From positions 1 through 64,000 of the forward strand of contig CALKJW010000008.1 of the NCBI GenBank assembly GCA_937995595.1: DNA of 64,000 bases. The letters run 5' to 3'. The notes under the pieces are model-generated. The model did no database searches. It saw nothing but the letters and a program-made list of their open reading frames with translations, and was not told the origin of the DNA. Position numbers and translations under genes: made by a program. Each line of letters opens with the position of its first letter. Position 1 is the first letter of the stretch. Positions 1-12,975 of this stretch are shown in pieces. The DNA is from an uncultured Phycisphaerales bacterium. GTDB lineage: Bacteria; Planctomycetota; Phycisphaerae; Phycisphaerales; UBA1924.

Positions 1-876
1 TTCCTCGGCCTGCTGCACATGGACATCGTGCAGGAGCGGCTCGAGCGCGAGGGCGGCGTCGAGATCGTGCAGACCGCGCCGACGGTGTCGTACCGCGTGC
101 TCATCCGCGGCACGGCGTCGCAGGCGATGAAGACCAGCGCCAAGGGCGGGGCGATGGGCATCGCGCCCACCGTGATCGAGGAGGGCGGCGTGGGCGGCTC
201 GACGCTCAAGCCCGGCCACACGCTCATCGAGGTCCACAACCCGGCGGACCTGCCTGACCCTTCTTATATCGAGGAGATCCGCGAGCCCATCTGCAGGGTG
301 GACATCATTCTGCCCAAGGAGTACATCGGCGACATCATGAAGTTATGTCTGGACCGGCGCGGGCAGTACAAGTCCCAGACGCACATCTCCGACACGCGCG
401 AGATGCTGCAGTTCGAGATCCCGCTGGCCGAGATCATCTACGACTTCTACGACAAACTCAAGGGGATGACCAGCGGCTACGGCACGATGGACTACGAACT
501 GCTCGGCTACCGCGCCGACAACCTCGTGAAGATGGACATCCTCGTCAACGGCGAGCCGGTCGAGGCGCTCAGCGTCATCGTCCACCGCGACAAGGCCGAG
601 TCCCGCGGTCGGCACCTGGTGAGCAGGCTGCGCGAGCAGATCCCGCGGCACCAGTTCGAGATCCCCGTCCAGGCCGCGATCGGCTCCAAGGTCATCGCGC
701 GCGAGACCATCAAGGCCTTCCGCAAGAACGTGCTGGCCAAGTGCTACGGCGGCGACGTGACCCGCAAGCGCAAACTGCTGGAGAAGCAGAAGGAAGGCAA
801 GAAGCGGATGAAGTCGATCGGGAGCGTGGAGATCCCCCAGGAGGCGTTCATGGCCGTGCTGGACCAGGGGGATTGA
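1..876 (+). CDS. lepA: Elongation factor 4 (LepA), C-terminal part, 5' end outside window
   Basis: The reading frame is open from base 1, and the first residues [14 protein letters not shown] match the junction between domains III and IV of LepA. About 291 residues are present out of the roughly 600 usual for the family, so the GTPase and beta-barrel domains lie upstream of the window. The visible part holds the EF-G domain V-like section ([19 protein letters not shown], residues about 95-115) and the LepA-specific C-terminal domain, ending in the basic stretch around [19 protein letters not shown]. In other bacteria LepA is a ribosome-dependent GTPase that acts on elongating or initiating ribosomes. 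The stop is followed two bases later by the TTG start of the next gene, so the two are probably co-transcribed. The assignment is firm. Confidence 0.95.
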   Translation, partial: FLGLLHMDIVQERLEREGGVEIVQTAPTVSYRVLIRGTASQAMKTSAKGGAMGIAPTVIEEGGVGGSTLKPGHTLIEVHNPADLPDPSYIEEIREPICRVDIILPKEYIGDIMKLCLDRRGQYKSQTHISDTREMLQFEIPLAEIIYDFYDKLKGMTSGYGTMDYELLGYRADNLVKMDILVNGEPVEALSVIVHRDKAESRGRHLVSRLREQIPRHQFEIPVQAAIGSKVIARETIKAFRKNVLAKCYGGDVTRKRKLLEKQKEGKKRMKSIGSVEIPQEAFMAVLDQGD

Positions 877-878
877 GC

Positions 879-1529
879 TTGGCCGAGCCCGGCTTTATCC
901 CGCCGCACGGCAACTACCGCGAGTTGGCCTCCTTCCAGCGGTCCGAGGCCATCTACGACCTGACCTTCATGTTCTGCCGGCGATTCCTGAGCCGTGGTGA
1001 CCGCACGGCCGACCAAATGGTGCAGGCCGCTCGCTCCGGCAAGCAGAACATCGTCGAGGGCTGCCCCGTCTCGGGCACGTCCAGGGAGATGGAGATCAAA
1101 CTCCTGGACGTTGCGCGTGCCAGCCTCGAAGAGCTCCTCAACGACTACCAGGATTTCCTGCGCGTCCGAGGCAAGACGCAGTGGGCCAAGGACTCAAGAG
1201 AAGCCCTGTTCGTTCGCCGGCTTGCCACCCGTTCCGATGGGTCCGATGGGTCTCATGGGTCCCATTTGACCCAGCGGACACACGCTCCCGCGCGGACACC
1301 TTTCGACCCCTACCGCCCGTTTGTTGAGACCCGCCGGGCGGAAGTTGTCGCCAACATCGCCATCTGCCTGATTCGCCAAGCCAACTATCTGCTCGACCGG
1401 CAGATCCGCGCCGCCGAGCAGGAGTTCATGCGCTGCGGTGGCATCCGCGAGCGCATGACCCGCGCGCGTCTGCAAGCCCGTACGAAGAGCCCGGCGAGCA
1501 CGGACCGTACGACAGCCTCCGAGCGATGA
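879..1529 (+). CDS. Four-helix-bundle suffix-domain protein (23S rRNA intervening-sequence protein relative)
   Basis: This is a protein of 216 residues starting at TTG 879, with a purine-rich AGGGGG about 8 bases upstream and only 2 bases after the lepA stop. The N-terminal block (PHGNYRELASF, FLSRGDRTADQMVQAARSGK, NIVEG) and the C-terminal block (IANIAICLIRQANYLLDRQI, GGIRERMTRARL) match the helical family known as four helix bundle suffix-domain proteins. The biochemical role of that family is not established. It is related to the four-helix bundle proteins encoded in 23S rRNA intervening sequences, which suggests an RNA-associated or oligomeric scaffold role. Between the two conserved blocks lies a low-complexity stretch made by four tandem 9-base units (1233-1268) encoding SDG/SHG repeats. 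The start choice relies on codon position and RBS; no ATG is available in that region. Confidence 0.85.
   Translation: MAEPGFIPPHGNYRELASFQRSEAIYDLTFMFCRRFLSRGDRTADQMVQAARSGKQNIVEGCPVSGTSREMEIKLLDVARASLEELLNDYQDFLRVRGKTQWAKDSREALFVRRLATRSDGSDGSHGSHLTQRTHAPARTPFDPYRPFVETRRAEVVANIAICLIRQANYLLDRQIRAAEQEFMRCGGIRERMTRARLQARTKSPASTDRTTASER
1233..1268 (+). repeat. Four tandem 9-bp units inside the four-helix-bundle gene
   Basis: The unit TCCGATGGG occurs twice exactly and is followed by two diverged copies (TCTCATGGG, TCCCATTTG). The unit length is a multiple of three and in register with the gene, giving S-D-G-S-D-G-S-H-G-S-H. Copy-number change would therefore lengthen or shorten the linker between the two conserved blocks without breaking the frame. 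Confidence 0.85.
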
Positions 1530-1774
1530 CCGCGACCAAACCTCACCGAGTTGGACCGGCAGGCCCCTGTTCTCCTGGCAAATCCTGTCGGTTGTCGATA
1601 CCCGGTGTGCAGGCCGGCTTCAGCCCCTTCCGCCCGCCTGAATGGCCTGAATCGGGCGGTCGGATCGGGTATGCTCTCCGGCCTTGTGGCCCTGCCTTGC
1701 CGCGGCACGGAACGCCCCTTTCTGCCTGACGCTGTCCAGGATGGACGACAGCGACACGGAGGTTGCTCACCGAC
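1530..1774 (+). other. Intergenic region upstream of smc
   Basis: This is a 245-base gap with no convincing gene on either strand. It holds the ribosome binding site of smc (GGAGG at 1758-1762). No hairpin followed by a T-run was seen after the four-helix gene. The smc promoter probably lies here, but no clear -35/-10 pair can be picked in this GC-rich sequence. Confidence 0.5.
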
Positions 1775-4700
1775 ATGCGTCTGGCCAAACTCACGCTGCA
1801 CGGGTTCAAGTCGTTCGCGGACCGGACCGAGTTCACGTTCGAGGAGCCGATCACGGCGATCGTCGGCCCCAACGGGTGCGGCAAGTCCAACGTCGTCGAC
1901 GCGATCAAGTGGGTACTCGGCGAGCGGTCCAGCAAGTCGCTGCGCGGCAAGGAGATGATCGACGTCATCTTCGCCGGCTCCGCCGCGCGAAAACCCATGG
2001 GCATGGCCGCGGTCACGCTGAGTTTCGAGAACCCGGTCATCCGCTCCGACGCCGCGGCGGCGGACGCGGCCGGCGCGCCCGGCGGGGTGAGCGACACGCC
2101 CGTCGCCGGCGAGGACGCGCCGCCGCACGAGGCCGCTTCCCCCGAGGGCGCCGAGCCGAGCGTCATCGACCGGCGCGTGGCCCGCACCCGCGCCCTGCCG
2201 TTCGACGCCGACGTGGTCGACGTCGAACGCCGCCTCTACCGCGACGGCACGAGCCAGTACCTGATCAACGGCAGGCGCTGCCGCCTCAAGGACATCGTCG
2301 ACCTGTTCCTCGACACCGGCATCGGGGCCGACGCGTACTCGATCATCGAGCAGGGCAAGGTCGACGCGATGCTGCTGGCCAGCCCGCAGGAGCGGCGGAC
2401 GATCTTCGAGGAGGCCGCGGGCGTCGCCAAGTACAAGGCCCGCCGCGTCGAGGCCGAGCGCAAACTCGAACGCGCCGAGCAGAACTTGACGCTGACGCGT
2501 GAGCAACTGGCCAGCACCGAGCGGCGGCTGCGCATCGTCAAGAGCCAGGCCGCCAAGGCGCGGGCGTTCAAGGCGCTGGACGCGGAGTTGCGCGCCCTGC
2601 GCGCCGTGGTCGCGCTCGACCAGTACGACGACCTGCAGCAGCGGCTGAGCGGGCTGACCAGCCAACTCTCCGATCTCGACGAGAAGCGCCGCCGCGCGCA
2701 GGAGATGCTCGGCGACCTCGAGCGCGCCAAGCAGGAAGCCGAGATCCGCAAGAGCGAACTCGGGGGCGTGCAGCGCCGCTGCGAGTCGGCCCTGCAGGCC
2801 GCGCAGCACGCCAAGGCGCAGGCCGAGCAGCGCCGCGAGATGACGCTCAAGGCCATCGAGGAGGCGCGCCGTCTGGCCGCCGAGGACGACCAGCAGATGG
2901 CGGCGGTCGAGCAGTGGATCGACGAGGTCCGCCGCGCCGTGGCCGAGCAGGCCCAGACCGTCGCGCGGCTCGAGGCCGACCAGGCCCGCGCCGAGTCGTC
3001 GCTGGGCGAACTGGCGCAGCAGCGGGCCGCGGCCCAGACCGCCGTCGCCGACGCACGCACGCGCCACGCGCAGGCGCGGACCGTCGCGGCGAACATCGAC
3101 CGCGAGCGCACCGCGCTGCTCGCGGCCGTCGAGAGCGACCGGCGGCGCGCCGCGCAGATGCGCGACCAGTTGGCCGCGCTGGCCGCCAAGGCCGCGAGCA
3201 ACAAGACCGAGCACCAGGCCCTCACCGAGCGCGAGCAGGAAGCGCTGGCGCTCTGCCGCGCCACGGGCGAGCGCATCGCCGCGCTCCGGGCCGATCTGGC
3301 CGCGGCGGCGCAGTCGCGCGAACGGCTCGCCGCCGACCGCAAGGGGCTGGCCGGTCGCGCCGACGAACTGCAGCAGGAACTGGTCCGCCTCGACACCCGC
3401 CGCGCCACGCTGCAGGAGATGCACGACCGGCACGCGGGGCTGGGCGAGGCGGCGCGGTTCGTGCTCGACGCCCGCGCCGCGGGGCGCGGCTTCGCCGGCG
3501 TGTCGGGCGTGCTGGCGGACCTTGTGCGGACCGAGCAACAGCACGCGGCGGGCGTGGAGGCCGCGCTGGGCGGGCTGCTTCAGGCGCTGGTGGTGCCGAC
3601 GCTGCTGGACGTGCCCTCGACGGATGAACTGGCCGCGCTGCCCGGACGCGCGACCTTCGTGCCCATGCAGACGTTGGGCGGGGCGCTTGGTGCAACCGCG
3701 GGTGCAGCGGACAACGGCGCGGCGGGAGGCGATGGCCCGGTCGTCGGCGTGATCGGCGGGGCGTACGGGTTTGTCTCGCGCGTGCGCGACATGGTCCGCC
3801 CCGCGCCCGGCGCGCCCGAGGGCGTCGGCTCGCTGCTGGACCGCCTGCTGTCGCGCACCTTCCTGGTTCGCGACCTCGACGCGGCGATGCTGCTCAAGGC
3901 CTCGCCCGAGGGCGCGGGCGCACGCTTCGTCACGGCCGACGGTCGCGTGCTGGAAACCGACGGGCGGGTTGTCGCCGGGCCGATGACCACCGACGCCGGC
4001 GGAGGGGGCGTGCTGCAGCGCGCCAGCGAACTGGATGCGCTCAACCAGCGCGTCGCCGAGGCTCGCACCCGCCTCGACGCCGAGCGCGCCGCGCTGGCGG
4101 AACTCGACGGGCAGGCCGCCGCGGCGTCGCAGCACGAGGGCGACCTCCGCACCTCCCTGGCTCGCCTCGAGCGCGAACTGGTCGGGCACGAATCGCAGGC
4201 CGAGCGCCTCGCGGCGGACCTTGCCCGCCTCGCACGCGAGCAGGGCGACCTCTCGCAGGAGATCGCCGACCTCACCACCCGCTGCGCCAAACTCGACGGC
4301 GAGCAGGCCCACACGGCCGAGAAGGCCGAGAGCCTGCGCCGGCTGTACGAGGAGCAGGCCGCGGAGGCCGCGCGGCTCGAAGCGGCGATCGACGTCGCGC
4401 AGCGCGAGGCCGACGCCGCGGGCGAGCGCCTGACCGCGGCGAAGGTCGAGGCCGGCCGCGCCGCCGAGGCGCTCTCGGCGGCCAAGCGCGAGAAGGCGCG
4501 GCTCGACGAGGCCGACGACGAGGCCCGGCGCCGCGCCCGCCGCCTGCGCTCGCAGATCGAGCAGCGGGCCGCGTCGCTCGCCGCCCACGAGAAGTCGCTG
4601 GCCGAGTGCGAGGAGGCCATCGCCCGCGGCACGCGCGACGCCCACGAGGCGCAGGAGCAGTTGCGCTCGGTCGGCGCGCAACTCGTGCAGGCCGTCAAAC

Positions 4701-5866
4701 TGACGCAGGAACTGGGCGAGAAGGTCGCCGCGGCGCGCCAGCACGCGCACGCCGTCGAGCGCGACTACAACAGCCTCGAGATCTCGCGGCGCGAGGTCGA
4801 GGTCAAGCGCGAGAACCTCGTCGAACGCTGCACGCAGGACCTCTCGCTCGACGTCGCCGCCGAGCACGCCGAGTACGGGGCGATGATCAACGGCGAACTG
4901 AGCGTCACCGTCGTCGGCGACGACGGCGCGGAACGCGCCGTGCCCGTGACGGTCGCCCGTCAGGATCCCGACGCCGCCGCGGCGTGCATCGCCGACCTCA
5001 AGAGGCAGATCAAGGAACTCGGCAACGTCAACCTCGACGCGATCGAGGAGGAGACGCTGCTGGCGGCGCGCAACGACGACCTGATCCGCCAGGTGGCCGA
5101 CCTCGACGCGGCGCGCGTCGCGCTCACCGACCTGATCGGCAGGCTCAACGTCGCCAGCGAGCAGCGCTTCAAGGAGACGTTCGAGACCATCCAGAGGCAC
5201 TTCGCCGGGCCCGACGGCATGTTCCGCCAACTCTTCGGCGGCGGCAAGGCCGAGGTGCGGCTCATGCCGATCGTCAGGGAAGGCCCCAACGGCGAGAAGA
5301 TCGAGACCGACGAGATCGACTGGCTCGAGAGCGGCGTCGAGGTCATCGCCAAGCCGCCGGGCAAGGAGCCGCGCTCGATCAGCCAACTCTCGGGCGGCGA
5401 GAAGACGATGACGGCCGTCGCGCTGCTGCTGTCGATCTTCAAGAGCAAGCCGAGTTGCTTCTGCGTGCTCGACGAGGTCGACGCCGCGCTCGACGAGGCC
5501 AACGTCGAGCGGTTCTGCCGCGTGATCCACCGCTTCCTCGACCACTCGCACTTCATCGTCATCACGCACCACAAGCGGACGATGGCCGCGGCGGACCGGC
5601 TGTACGGCGTGACGATGCAGGAGCGCGGCGTGTCGAAGCGCGTGAGCGTGAAACTCGACCAGGTGGGCGAGCAGGGCGAGATCGCGCACGAGCGGATCGA
5701 CGAGGGCGCGCGCGATCTGGGCCTCGACGCCGCGGGCCCGTCGCACGAGGAGTTCGTCGCCGCGCACGCGCACGAAGACGCCAACGCGAAGAAGCCGCAA
5801 CCCAGCGGCGTGCTGCGCAAGGCGCTGGCGGGCATGCGCGAGGGGAGCGAGGCGGTCAAGGTCTGA
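1775..5866 (+). CDS. smc: Chromosome partition/condensation ATPase SMC
   Basis: SMC is the ATPase core of the bacterial condensin complex and organises and segregates the chromosome with ScpA and ScpB. The 1363 residues show the N-terminal head ([14 protein letters not shown], Walker [10 protein letters not shown] at about 30-38), a long coiled coil, a hinge at about 550-740, a second coiled coil, and the C-terminal head with signature LSGGEK (about 1205) and Walker [17 protein letters not shown] (about 1228). It is longer than the usual 1150-1200 residues. Part of the excess is an Ala/Pro/Asp-rich insertion of about 50 residues in the N-terminal head (about 88-140) and an acidic C-terminal tail. 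The ATG at 1775 was chosen because it starts the conserved MRLxKL sequence and sits 12 bases after GGAGG. A TTG at 1763 lies too close to the RBS. Confidence 0.97.
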   Translation: MRLAKLTLHGFKSFADRTEFTFEEPITAIVGPNGCGKSNVVDAIKWVLGERSSKSLRGKEMIDVIFAGSAARKPMGMAAVTLSFENPVIRSDAAAADAAGAPGGVSDTPVAGEDAPPHEAASPEGAEPSVIDRRVARTRALPFDADVVDVERRLYRDGTSQYLINGRRCRLKDIVDLFLDTGIGADAYSIIEQGKVDAMLLASPQERRTIFEEAAGVAKYKARRVEAERKLERAEQNLTLTREQLASTERRLRIVKSQAAKARAFKALDAELRALRAVVALDQYDDLQQRLSGLTSQLSDLDEKRRRAQEMLGDLERAKQEAEIRKSELGGVQRRCESALQAAQHAKAQAEQRREMTLKAIEEARRLAAEDDQQMAAVEQWIDEVRRAVAEQAQTVARLEADQARAESSLGELAQQRAAAQTAVADARTRHAQARTVAANIDRERTALLAAVESDRRRAAQMRDQLAALAAKAASNKTEHQALTEREQEALALCRATGERIAALRADLAAAAQSRERLAADRKGLAGRADELQQELVRLDTRRATLQEMHDRHAGLGEAARFVLDARAAGRGFAGVSGVLADLVRTEQQHAAGVEAALGGLLQALVVPTLLDVPSTDELAALPGRATFVPMQTLGGALGATAGAADNGAAGGDGPVVGVIGGAYGFVSRVRDMVRPAPGAPEGVGSLLDRLLSRTFLVRDLDAAMLLKASPEGAGARFVTADGRVLETDGRVVAGPMTTDAGGGGVLQRASELDALNQRVAEARTRLDAERAALAELDGQAAAASQHEGDLRTSLARLERELVGHESQAERLAADLARLAREQGDLSQEIADLTTRCAKLDGEQAHTAEKAESLRRLYEEQAAEAARLEAAIDVAQREADAAGERLTAAKVEAGRAAEALSAAKREKARLDEADDEARRRARRLRSQIEQRAASLAAHEKSLAECEEAIARGTRDAHEAQEQLRSVGAQLVQAVKLTQELGEKVAAARQHAHAVERDYNSLEISRREVEVKRENLVERCTQDLSLDVAAEHAEYGAMINGELSVTVVGDDGAERAVPVTVARQDPDAAAACIADLKRQIKELGNVNLDAIEEETLLAARNDDLIRQVADLDAARVALTDLIGRLNVASEQRFKETFETIQRHFAGPDGMFRQLFGGGKAEVRLMPIVREGPNGEKIETDEIDWLESGVEVIAKPPGKEPRSISQLSGGEKTMTAVALLLSIFKSKPSCFCVLDEVDAALDEANVERFCRVIHRFLDHSHFIVITHHKRTMAAADRLYGVTMQERGVSKRVSVKLDQVGEQGEIAHERIDEGARDLGLDAAGPSHEEFVAAHAHEDANAKKPQPSGVLRKALAGMREGSEAVKV

Positions 5867-6389
5867 TGTCGGGCCCGCTCCGTCGCCACGCCGCGCCGCA
5901 CTCCGGGCACACCACGCACCCGTCGGCCTCGGGGTCCAGTGAATCCAGCGGGTACCCGCACGCCCCGCACAGGCCCGCGCCCGCGGCGGCACGCGAGATC
6001 GCGCCGGCGCGGCGGTCGGCCACCATCCGGCGCAGCACGCGCTGCACCGGCGCGTTCAACAGTCGCGCGATCAGCACCGCCACGAGCGTGCCGCCGACGA
6101 CCCAGTACCACGGGCCCGTGGCGACGTACGACCAACCCAGCAGCGCGATCAGCACCATGTGCACGGCGAACATCGTGCCCGCGTAGATCACGAACCCGAT
6201 CGCGGCGATCCACAGCGTGCGAACCTCCGAGTACGGATTCGCGACCGCCAGGTCGAGCATCACGCCCAGCAGCGGCCGGCCGTGCTCGGCGGCCGATCGG
6301 CGGATCGCCTCAAAGTCAAAGTGCGCCAGCGGCCGGCCGCGGTCGTCGTACCGCCCGCCGCGCAGGCTGTGCCGCCCCGGCCCGCTCAT
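5856..6389 (-). CDS. Membrane protein with C-terminal zinc ribbon
   Basis: This is a 177-residue protein of unknown function. The N-terminal third is soluble and is followed by two predicted membrane segments (about 60-85, [20 protein letters not shown], and about 88-110). The C-terminal end carries a four-Cys zinc ribbon, CGACGYPL...CVVCPECG (about 140-170). The ribbon follows the pattern CxxCGYxL...CPECG that also appears inside FeoB in this window. The start ATG overlaps the stop of the upstream hydrolase gene as ATGA, with GGAGGG as RBS, so the two are translationally coupled. The 3' end overlaps the convergent smc gene by 11 bases. No function can be named. Confidence 0.8.
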   Translation of the reverse strand: MSGPGRHSLRGGRYDDRGRPLAHFDFEAIRRSAAEHGRPLLGVMLDLAVANPYSEVRTLWIAAIGFVIYAGTMFAVHMVLIALLGWSYVATGPWYWVVGGTLVAVLIARLLNAPVQRVLRRMVADRRAGAISRAAAGAGLCGACGYPLDSLDPEADGCVVCPECGAAWRRSGPDIRP

Positions 6390-7603
6390 TCCCTCCGCCC
6401 GACCGTGTTGAGGTGATGCTGGATCATGGCCCACGCGGCCTCGTCGCACGCCCTGTCGCCGCGTTCGCCCTGGTTGCACATCACCAGCACGGCGAAGTCG
6501 CGCTCGGGCGCGAGCCACGTCACCGCGAACCACATGGTGTTGCTGCCGCTGTGCGTCAGCACGCGACCTGTCGCTTCCGCCCCCTCGCCGCGAGCCCACG
6601 GCCGCACCGACCGAACCCAGCCGAAGGCGTAGTCGCTGAGCGAGTCCGGCGGCGTGTGCAGGATGTCGAAAATCTCGGCCCTGAGCAGCGCGACAGCGCG
6701 GTTCGGGTTCCTCGCATCGCCGCGGAGATGCAGGCTCACGAAGCGCGACAAGTCCGCCAGCGTGCAGTGCAGCCGCCCAGCGGGCGAGATCGCGGCGGGG
6801 TTGTCGGCACGCACCGGGTGCGGCACGACCGGCTTGCCGTCGCGCCCGTGCCCGCGCGGCTGGTCGATGGCGTGCGCTGAACCCGGCGCGCCCCAGCCGC
6901 ATTCGGTCATGCCCAGGGGCGCGAAAACCAGTTCCTGCATCAGGTCCTCGTACGCTGTCCCCGCCGCGCACTCGGCCATGTGCCCGGCGATGGCGAACCC
7001 CGCGTTGGCGTAGAGGTCCCTGGTGCCCGGCGCGTGCGCCGGGCCGCGCCGCACGAGCCACTCCAGCAGCATGCGGCGCGCCTCGCGCGGCGTGCCGGTG
7101 TGGGCCGCGAGGCGCCCCCACAGGCCGCCGGGGCTCAGGTCGGCCGGCACGCCGGCGCGGTTGGTGAGCAGTTGCGCCAGCGTGACGCGCTGGTACTGCT
7201 CGTGCATGGTCTGGCGGAGTTCGGGGAACGCTTCGGCCAGTGTCGTGTCCCAGCGCAGCGCGCCGCGCTCGACGAGGACCGCGCACAAGGTTGCGGTCAT
7301 TGCTTTCGTGCACGATCCGATGTGGAACCGGTCGTCGAGCGTGACGCGCTCGGGCTCGCCGCGGGCGCGGACACCCGCCGCGCCGGCCGCGAAGAGCCTG
7401 TCGCCGACGACGATGCCGGCGACCATGCCCGGCACGTCGTGCTTCTCGATGATCGGCGCGAGCAGGGCGGAGACGTCGCGCACGCCCGACTGCGCGCTCA
7501 CGTCTGCCGCGTCGGCGCGGCCCGCATCCGCCTGCGCCCGCGCATCCGTGCCAAGGCACAGCCCGCACACCGCCGCCAACGCCGCGATCGTCGCCGCCCG
7601 CAT
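6386..7603 (-). CDS. Exported serine hydrolase of the beta-lactamase/penicillin-binding (class C) family
   Basis: This is a 405-residue protein with an N-terminal signal sequence (MRAATIAALAAVCGLCLG, probable cleavage after ARA). The active-site motifs of the class C beta-lactamase/DD-peptidase superfamily are present: SxxK as SCTK (about 95), YxN as YAN (about 205) and the HSG triad element in THSGSN (about 355). The family covers esterases, D-aminopeptidases and DD-peptidases as well as true beta-lactamases, so the substrate cannot be read from the sequence. ATG 7603 is preferred because GGAGGG lies 7 bases upstream. An alternative ATG at 7618, which overlaps the pyrD stop, would add five residues. 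It sits between pyrD and the zinc-ribbon membrane gene with coupled starts, probably one transcript without an obvious pathway link. Confidence 0.88.
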   Translation of the reverse strand: MRAATIAALAAVCGLCLGTDARAQADAGRADAADVSAQSGVRDVSALLAPIIEKHDVPGMVAGIVVGDRLFAAGAAGVRARGEPERVTLDDRFHIGSCTKAMTATLCAVLVERGALRWDTTLAEAFPELRQTMHEQYQRVTLAQLLTNRAGVPADLSPGGLWGRLAAHTGTPREARRMLLEWLVRRGPAHAPGTRDLYANAGFAIAGHMAECAAGTAYEDLMQELVFAPLGMTECGWGAPGSAHAIDQPRGHGRDGKPVVPHPVRADNPAAISPAGRLHCTLADLSRFVSLHLRGDARNPNRAVALLRAEIFDILHTPPDSLSDYAFGWVRSVRPWARGEGAEATGRVLTHSGSNTMWFAVTWLAPERDFAVLVMCNQGERGDRACDEAAWAMIQHHLNTVGRRE

Positions 7604-7617
7604 CTCGCGGCCCTCCA

Positions 7618-8562
7618 TCAGTCCACCTTCACCGCGCCGACCAGTTCGCGGATGCTGGCGCACCCCTGCGAGCGCACCCACTTCTCCAGCCCGCGCACGA
7701 CCGCGAGCGGGGCGCGCGGGTCGGCGAAGAGCGCGGCGCCGATCTGGACCGCCGTCGCCCCCGCGAGGACGAACTCCGCCGCGTCTTCCCACGTCGTCAC
7801 GCCCCCGGCGCCGATGATCGGCACGCCCGCGTCGCGCGCCACGCGGCGGTAGACCTCGTGCACCAGCCGCACCGACACCGGGTGCAGCGCGGGGCCGGAG
7901 AGCCCGCCGGTCACGTTCGCCAAACGCGGCGAGCGCGTGCGGACGTCGATCGCCATCGCGGGGATCGTGTTCGAGATGGTCAGCGCATCGACGCCCGCCT
8001 CGATCGCCGCGCGGGCGATGATCGGCAGATCGGGCGCGACGGGCGACAACTTGACGAACAGCGCCGCGCGCCGCACGACCGCCCGCGCAGCGCGCACCAC
8101 CTCGCCCGTCAGCGCGGGCGACATGCCGAACTCGGTGCCGGTCTTGACGTTCGGGCAGGAGATGTTGAGTTCGATCGCGGACACGCCCCTGCCGTGCCAC
8201 TCGTCCAGCACCGCCGCGACCTGCACGTAGTCGTCGATGCTGAACCCCGCGACCGAGCAGATCACCGCGCACGGCATCGCCGCGGCCCGCGGCAGGGAAT
8301 GCGCCTCGAACGCCCCGATCCCCGGGTTGGCCAGTCCGATCGCGTTGAGCATCCCCGCCCGCGCGGGCAGGATGCGCCAGGTCGGGTTGCCCTCGCGCGG
8401 CAGCGGCGTGATGGACTTGCTCACCACCCCGCCGATGCGCGACAGGTCCAGCACGTCGGCCATCTCGTCGAGCGTGCCGCACGTTCCCGCGGCGAGCAGC
8501 ACCGGGTTGCGCAGGGCGACGCCCGCGAGGTCGGTGGCGAGAGTTCCTGCCGCGGCGGTCAT
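7618..8562 (-). CDS. pyrD: Dihydroorotate dehydrogenase, class 1B catalytic subunit
   Basis: This enzyme oxidises dihydroorotate to orotate in pyrimidine synthesis, using FMN. The 314 residues show the cytosolic class 1 features: NPVLLAAGTCG at the N-terminus, the catalytic Cys in ELNISCPNVKTG (about 135), the Lys in LFVKLSPV, the FMN phosphate site IIGAGGV (about 255) and the NT in ISNTIPAMAID. No membrane-targeting N-terminal helix is present, which separates it from class 2. Class 1B enzymes work with an iron-sulfur/FAD subunit (PyrK), which is not in this window, so the 1B call rests on similarity alone. ATG 8562 is the first good start and leaves 116 bases to acnA upstream. Confidence 0.94.
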   Translation of the reverse strand: MTAAAGTLATDLAGVALRNPVLLAAGTCGTLDEMADVLDLSRIGGVVSKSITPLPREGNPTWRILPARAGMLNAIGLANPGIGAFEAHSLPRAAAMPCAVICSVAGFSIDDYVQVAAVLDEWHGRGVSAIELNISCPNVKTGTEFGMSPALTGEVVRAARAVVRRAALFVKLSPVAPDLPIIARAAIEAGVDALTISNTIPAMAIDVRTRSPRLANVTGGLSGPALHPVSVRLVHEVYRRVARDAGVPIIGAGGVTTWEDAAEFVLAGATAVQIGAALFADPRAPLAVVRGLEKWVRSQGCASIRELVGAVKVD

Positions 8563-8678
8563 CGGGGCGAGGATATGCGATCAGGCCCCGCCGCAGGGTC
8601 GCGGAGAACGCGCGGGGAAGAACCGCCCCCGGCGAACTCCGCGTGCGGCGCGGCGGAGCCTTCGCGACCGGAAAGAAC

Positions 8679-11528
<2,850 letters not shown>

Positions 11529-11609
11529 GGGGGTTCCTTTCGGGTTCGTCTCTGCCCCAAAGGTAGCGTCCGGGGGGCATGAGTCGAATCAATCGGAGAT
11601 GCTCGGGCG

Positions 11610-11624
11610 ATAAACGCGGTTTAT
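11610..11624. promoter_or_regulatory. Inverted repeat upstream of acnA (candidate operator)
   Basis: ATAAACGCGGTTTAT has perfect 6-base arms around GCG. It lies about 85 bases upstream of the acnA start, in an AT-rich patch unusual for this DNA, and overlaps the stop codon of the next gene upstream. It could be an operator for acnA or a small hairpin at the end of the upstream gene. No repressor family can be named. Confidence 0.35.
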
Positions 11625-11890
11625 GGATTGACCGGCCCGTCGTGCCTGGGCGAGGGCTTCCGCGCCGGGCGGTCGATGAACGCCCGGGTCTGGGCGCGCA
11701 GCCGTCGGCGGCCCAGGTACCACGCCGCCATGGCCACGCCCGCGACGAAGACCGCGGCCATCGACCAGAACACGAAATCAAAACCGCCGTCGAAGACGTG
11801 GGCCCGCACGAGGCCCGCGATCAGCGAGCCCGTGCCCATGATGATGCCGAAGAGCACGCGCGGGTCGGTCTTCCTCTTGTCCACGCGCAA
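11621..11890 (-). CDS. Small two-helix membrane protein
   Basis: This is a predicted protein of 87-89 residues with two hydrophobic segments (VLFGIIMGTGSLIAGLV and FVFWSMAAVFVAGVAMAAWY) and a basic, Arg-rich C-terminal tail, suggesting a helical hairpin with cytoplasmic ends. No known family is recognised. The start is uncertain: TTG at 11890 or GTG at 11884 are both possible and no clear RBS is seen. It lies between the LysR gene and acnA on the same strand. Confidence 0.65.
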   Translation of the reverse strand: MRVDKRKTDPRVLFGIIMGTGSLIAGLVRAHVFDGGFDFVFWSMAAVFVAGVAMAAWYLGRRRLRAQTRAFIDRPARKPSPRHDGPVNP

Positions 11891-11909
11891 GCGTATCGCG
11901 CCGGGTCGG

Positions 11910-12818
11910 TCACCGGCCCAGTCGCGGGTTGAGCGTCATCGTGCGGATGCACTCGGCGACCGCCGCGCTGGGTCTGCGGTCGCGCCGGCGCACGATCGCC
12001 AGCGCGCGGGAGAGTTTGCCGTCGCGGCAGGCCAGGCCCTCGCCCCTGCCCAGCGCGAAGCGCGACACGAACCCGACGCCGATGCCCGCCGCGACCATCT
12101 GCTTGATGGACTCGATCGAGCGCAGTTCCATCACGACGTTGAGCGAGACGCCCGCCGCGCCGGCGGCGCGGTCGAGCAGTTCGCGCACGGCGGTGCCGGC
12201 CTCGAAGGCGACGACCGGGGCGTGGGCGATCTCGGCCCAGTGGAAGCCGTCGTCGGGGGGGGTCGGACGCCGGCCGCGGCCCTTGGCGGGTTCGCGCCGC
12301 AGGCCGATGAGGCGGAGTTCGTCCTCGACCAGCGGGATGCGGAGCAGGTCGTCGGCGTCGGGGCCCTTGAGCGGGAGCGTGACGATGCCCAGGTCGAGTT
12401 CGCCGCTCTGCACCGCCGCGGCGACCGCGCTGCTGCCCGCCTCGCGCACGTAGAAGCGCAGTCCGGGGTGGTCGCGTCGCATGGCCGAGACGACCTGCGG
12501 CAGGAGGTAACTGGTCGCCGTCGCGCCGCCGCCGATGCGGATGGAGCCGCGCTCCAGGCCCATCAACTCGCGCACGGCCATGACCGCCGCGTCGGCGCGG
12601 CGGACGGCGTCCTCGGCGTGGGCGAGGAAGACCCGCCCGGCCTCGGTCAGGTCGATGCCGCGCCCGGTGCGGACGAGCAGTTCGACGCGGAGTTCGTCCT
12701 CGAGTTTGCGGATTGCGGCGGAGAGCGCGGGCTGTGTGAGCCCGAGTTGTCGGGCGGCGCGGGTCATGTGGCGCGTCCGCGCGACGGCGATGAACTGCCG
12801 GAGGGTGGTGAGTTCCAC
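11910..12818 (-). CDS. LysR-family transcriptional regulator
   Basis: This is a 302-residue protein with the standard LysR layout. A winged helix-turn-helix occupies about 1-60 (FIAVARTRHMTRAARQLGLT, QPALSAAIRKLEDELRVELL) and is followed by a periplasmic-binding-type effector domain (GSIRIGGGATATSYLLPQVV onwards). GTG 12818 gives the family-typical opening ELTTLRQF; TTG 12824 is an alternative. LysR regulators usually control a neighbouring divergent gene. Here the divergent neighbour, 158 bases away, is the TPR envelope protein. Downstream on the same strand are a small membrane gene and acnA, so the target and ligand are open. Confidence 0.92.
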   Translation of the reverse strand: MELTTLRQFIAVARTRHMTRAARQLGLTQPALSAAIRKLEDELRVELLVRTGRGIDLTEAGRVFLAHAEDAVRRADAAVMAVRELMGLERGSIRIGGGATATSYLLPQVVSAMRRDHPGLRFYVREAGSSAVAAAVQSGELDLGIVTLPLKGPDADDLLRIPLVEDELRLIGLRREPAKGRGRRPTPPDDGFHWAEIAHAPVVAFEAGTAVRELLDRAAGAAGVSLNVVMELRSIESIKQMVAAGIGVGFVSRFALGRGEGLACRDGKLSRALAIVRRRDRRPSAAVAECIRTMTLNPRLGR

Positions 12819-12975
12819 GCTCAAGAGATTACCGAGCCGGCGAGCAGCGCGAGGCAGACCGGGGCGTCGATGCAACCGTGCCTGTTCATCGCGAACGTGG
12901 AGTCCCACCGCCTCGCGCTGGTCGAACGCGCGACCCGGCCCCACCGGCACGGCTCAAGCCGTGTATCCTCTGCCC

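Noticed and set aside
1385-5992. Very long open frame on the minus strand opposite smc
   Set aside because: It is the antisense shadow of smc with Arg/Leu/Ala-biased composition; no start site or domain supports it.
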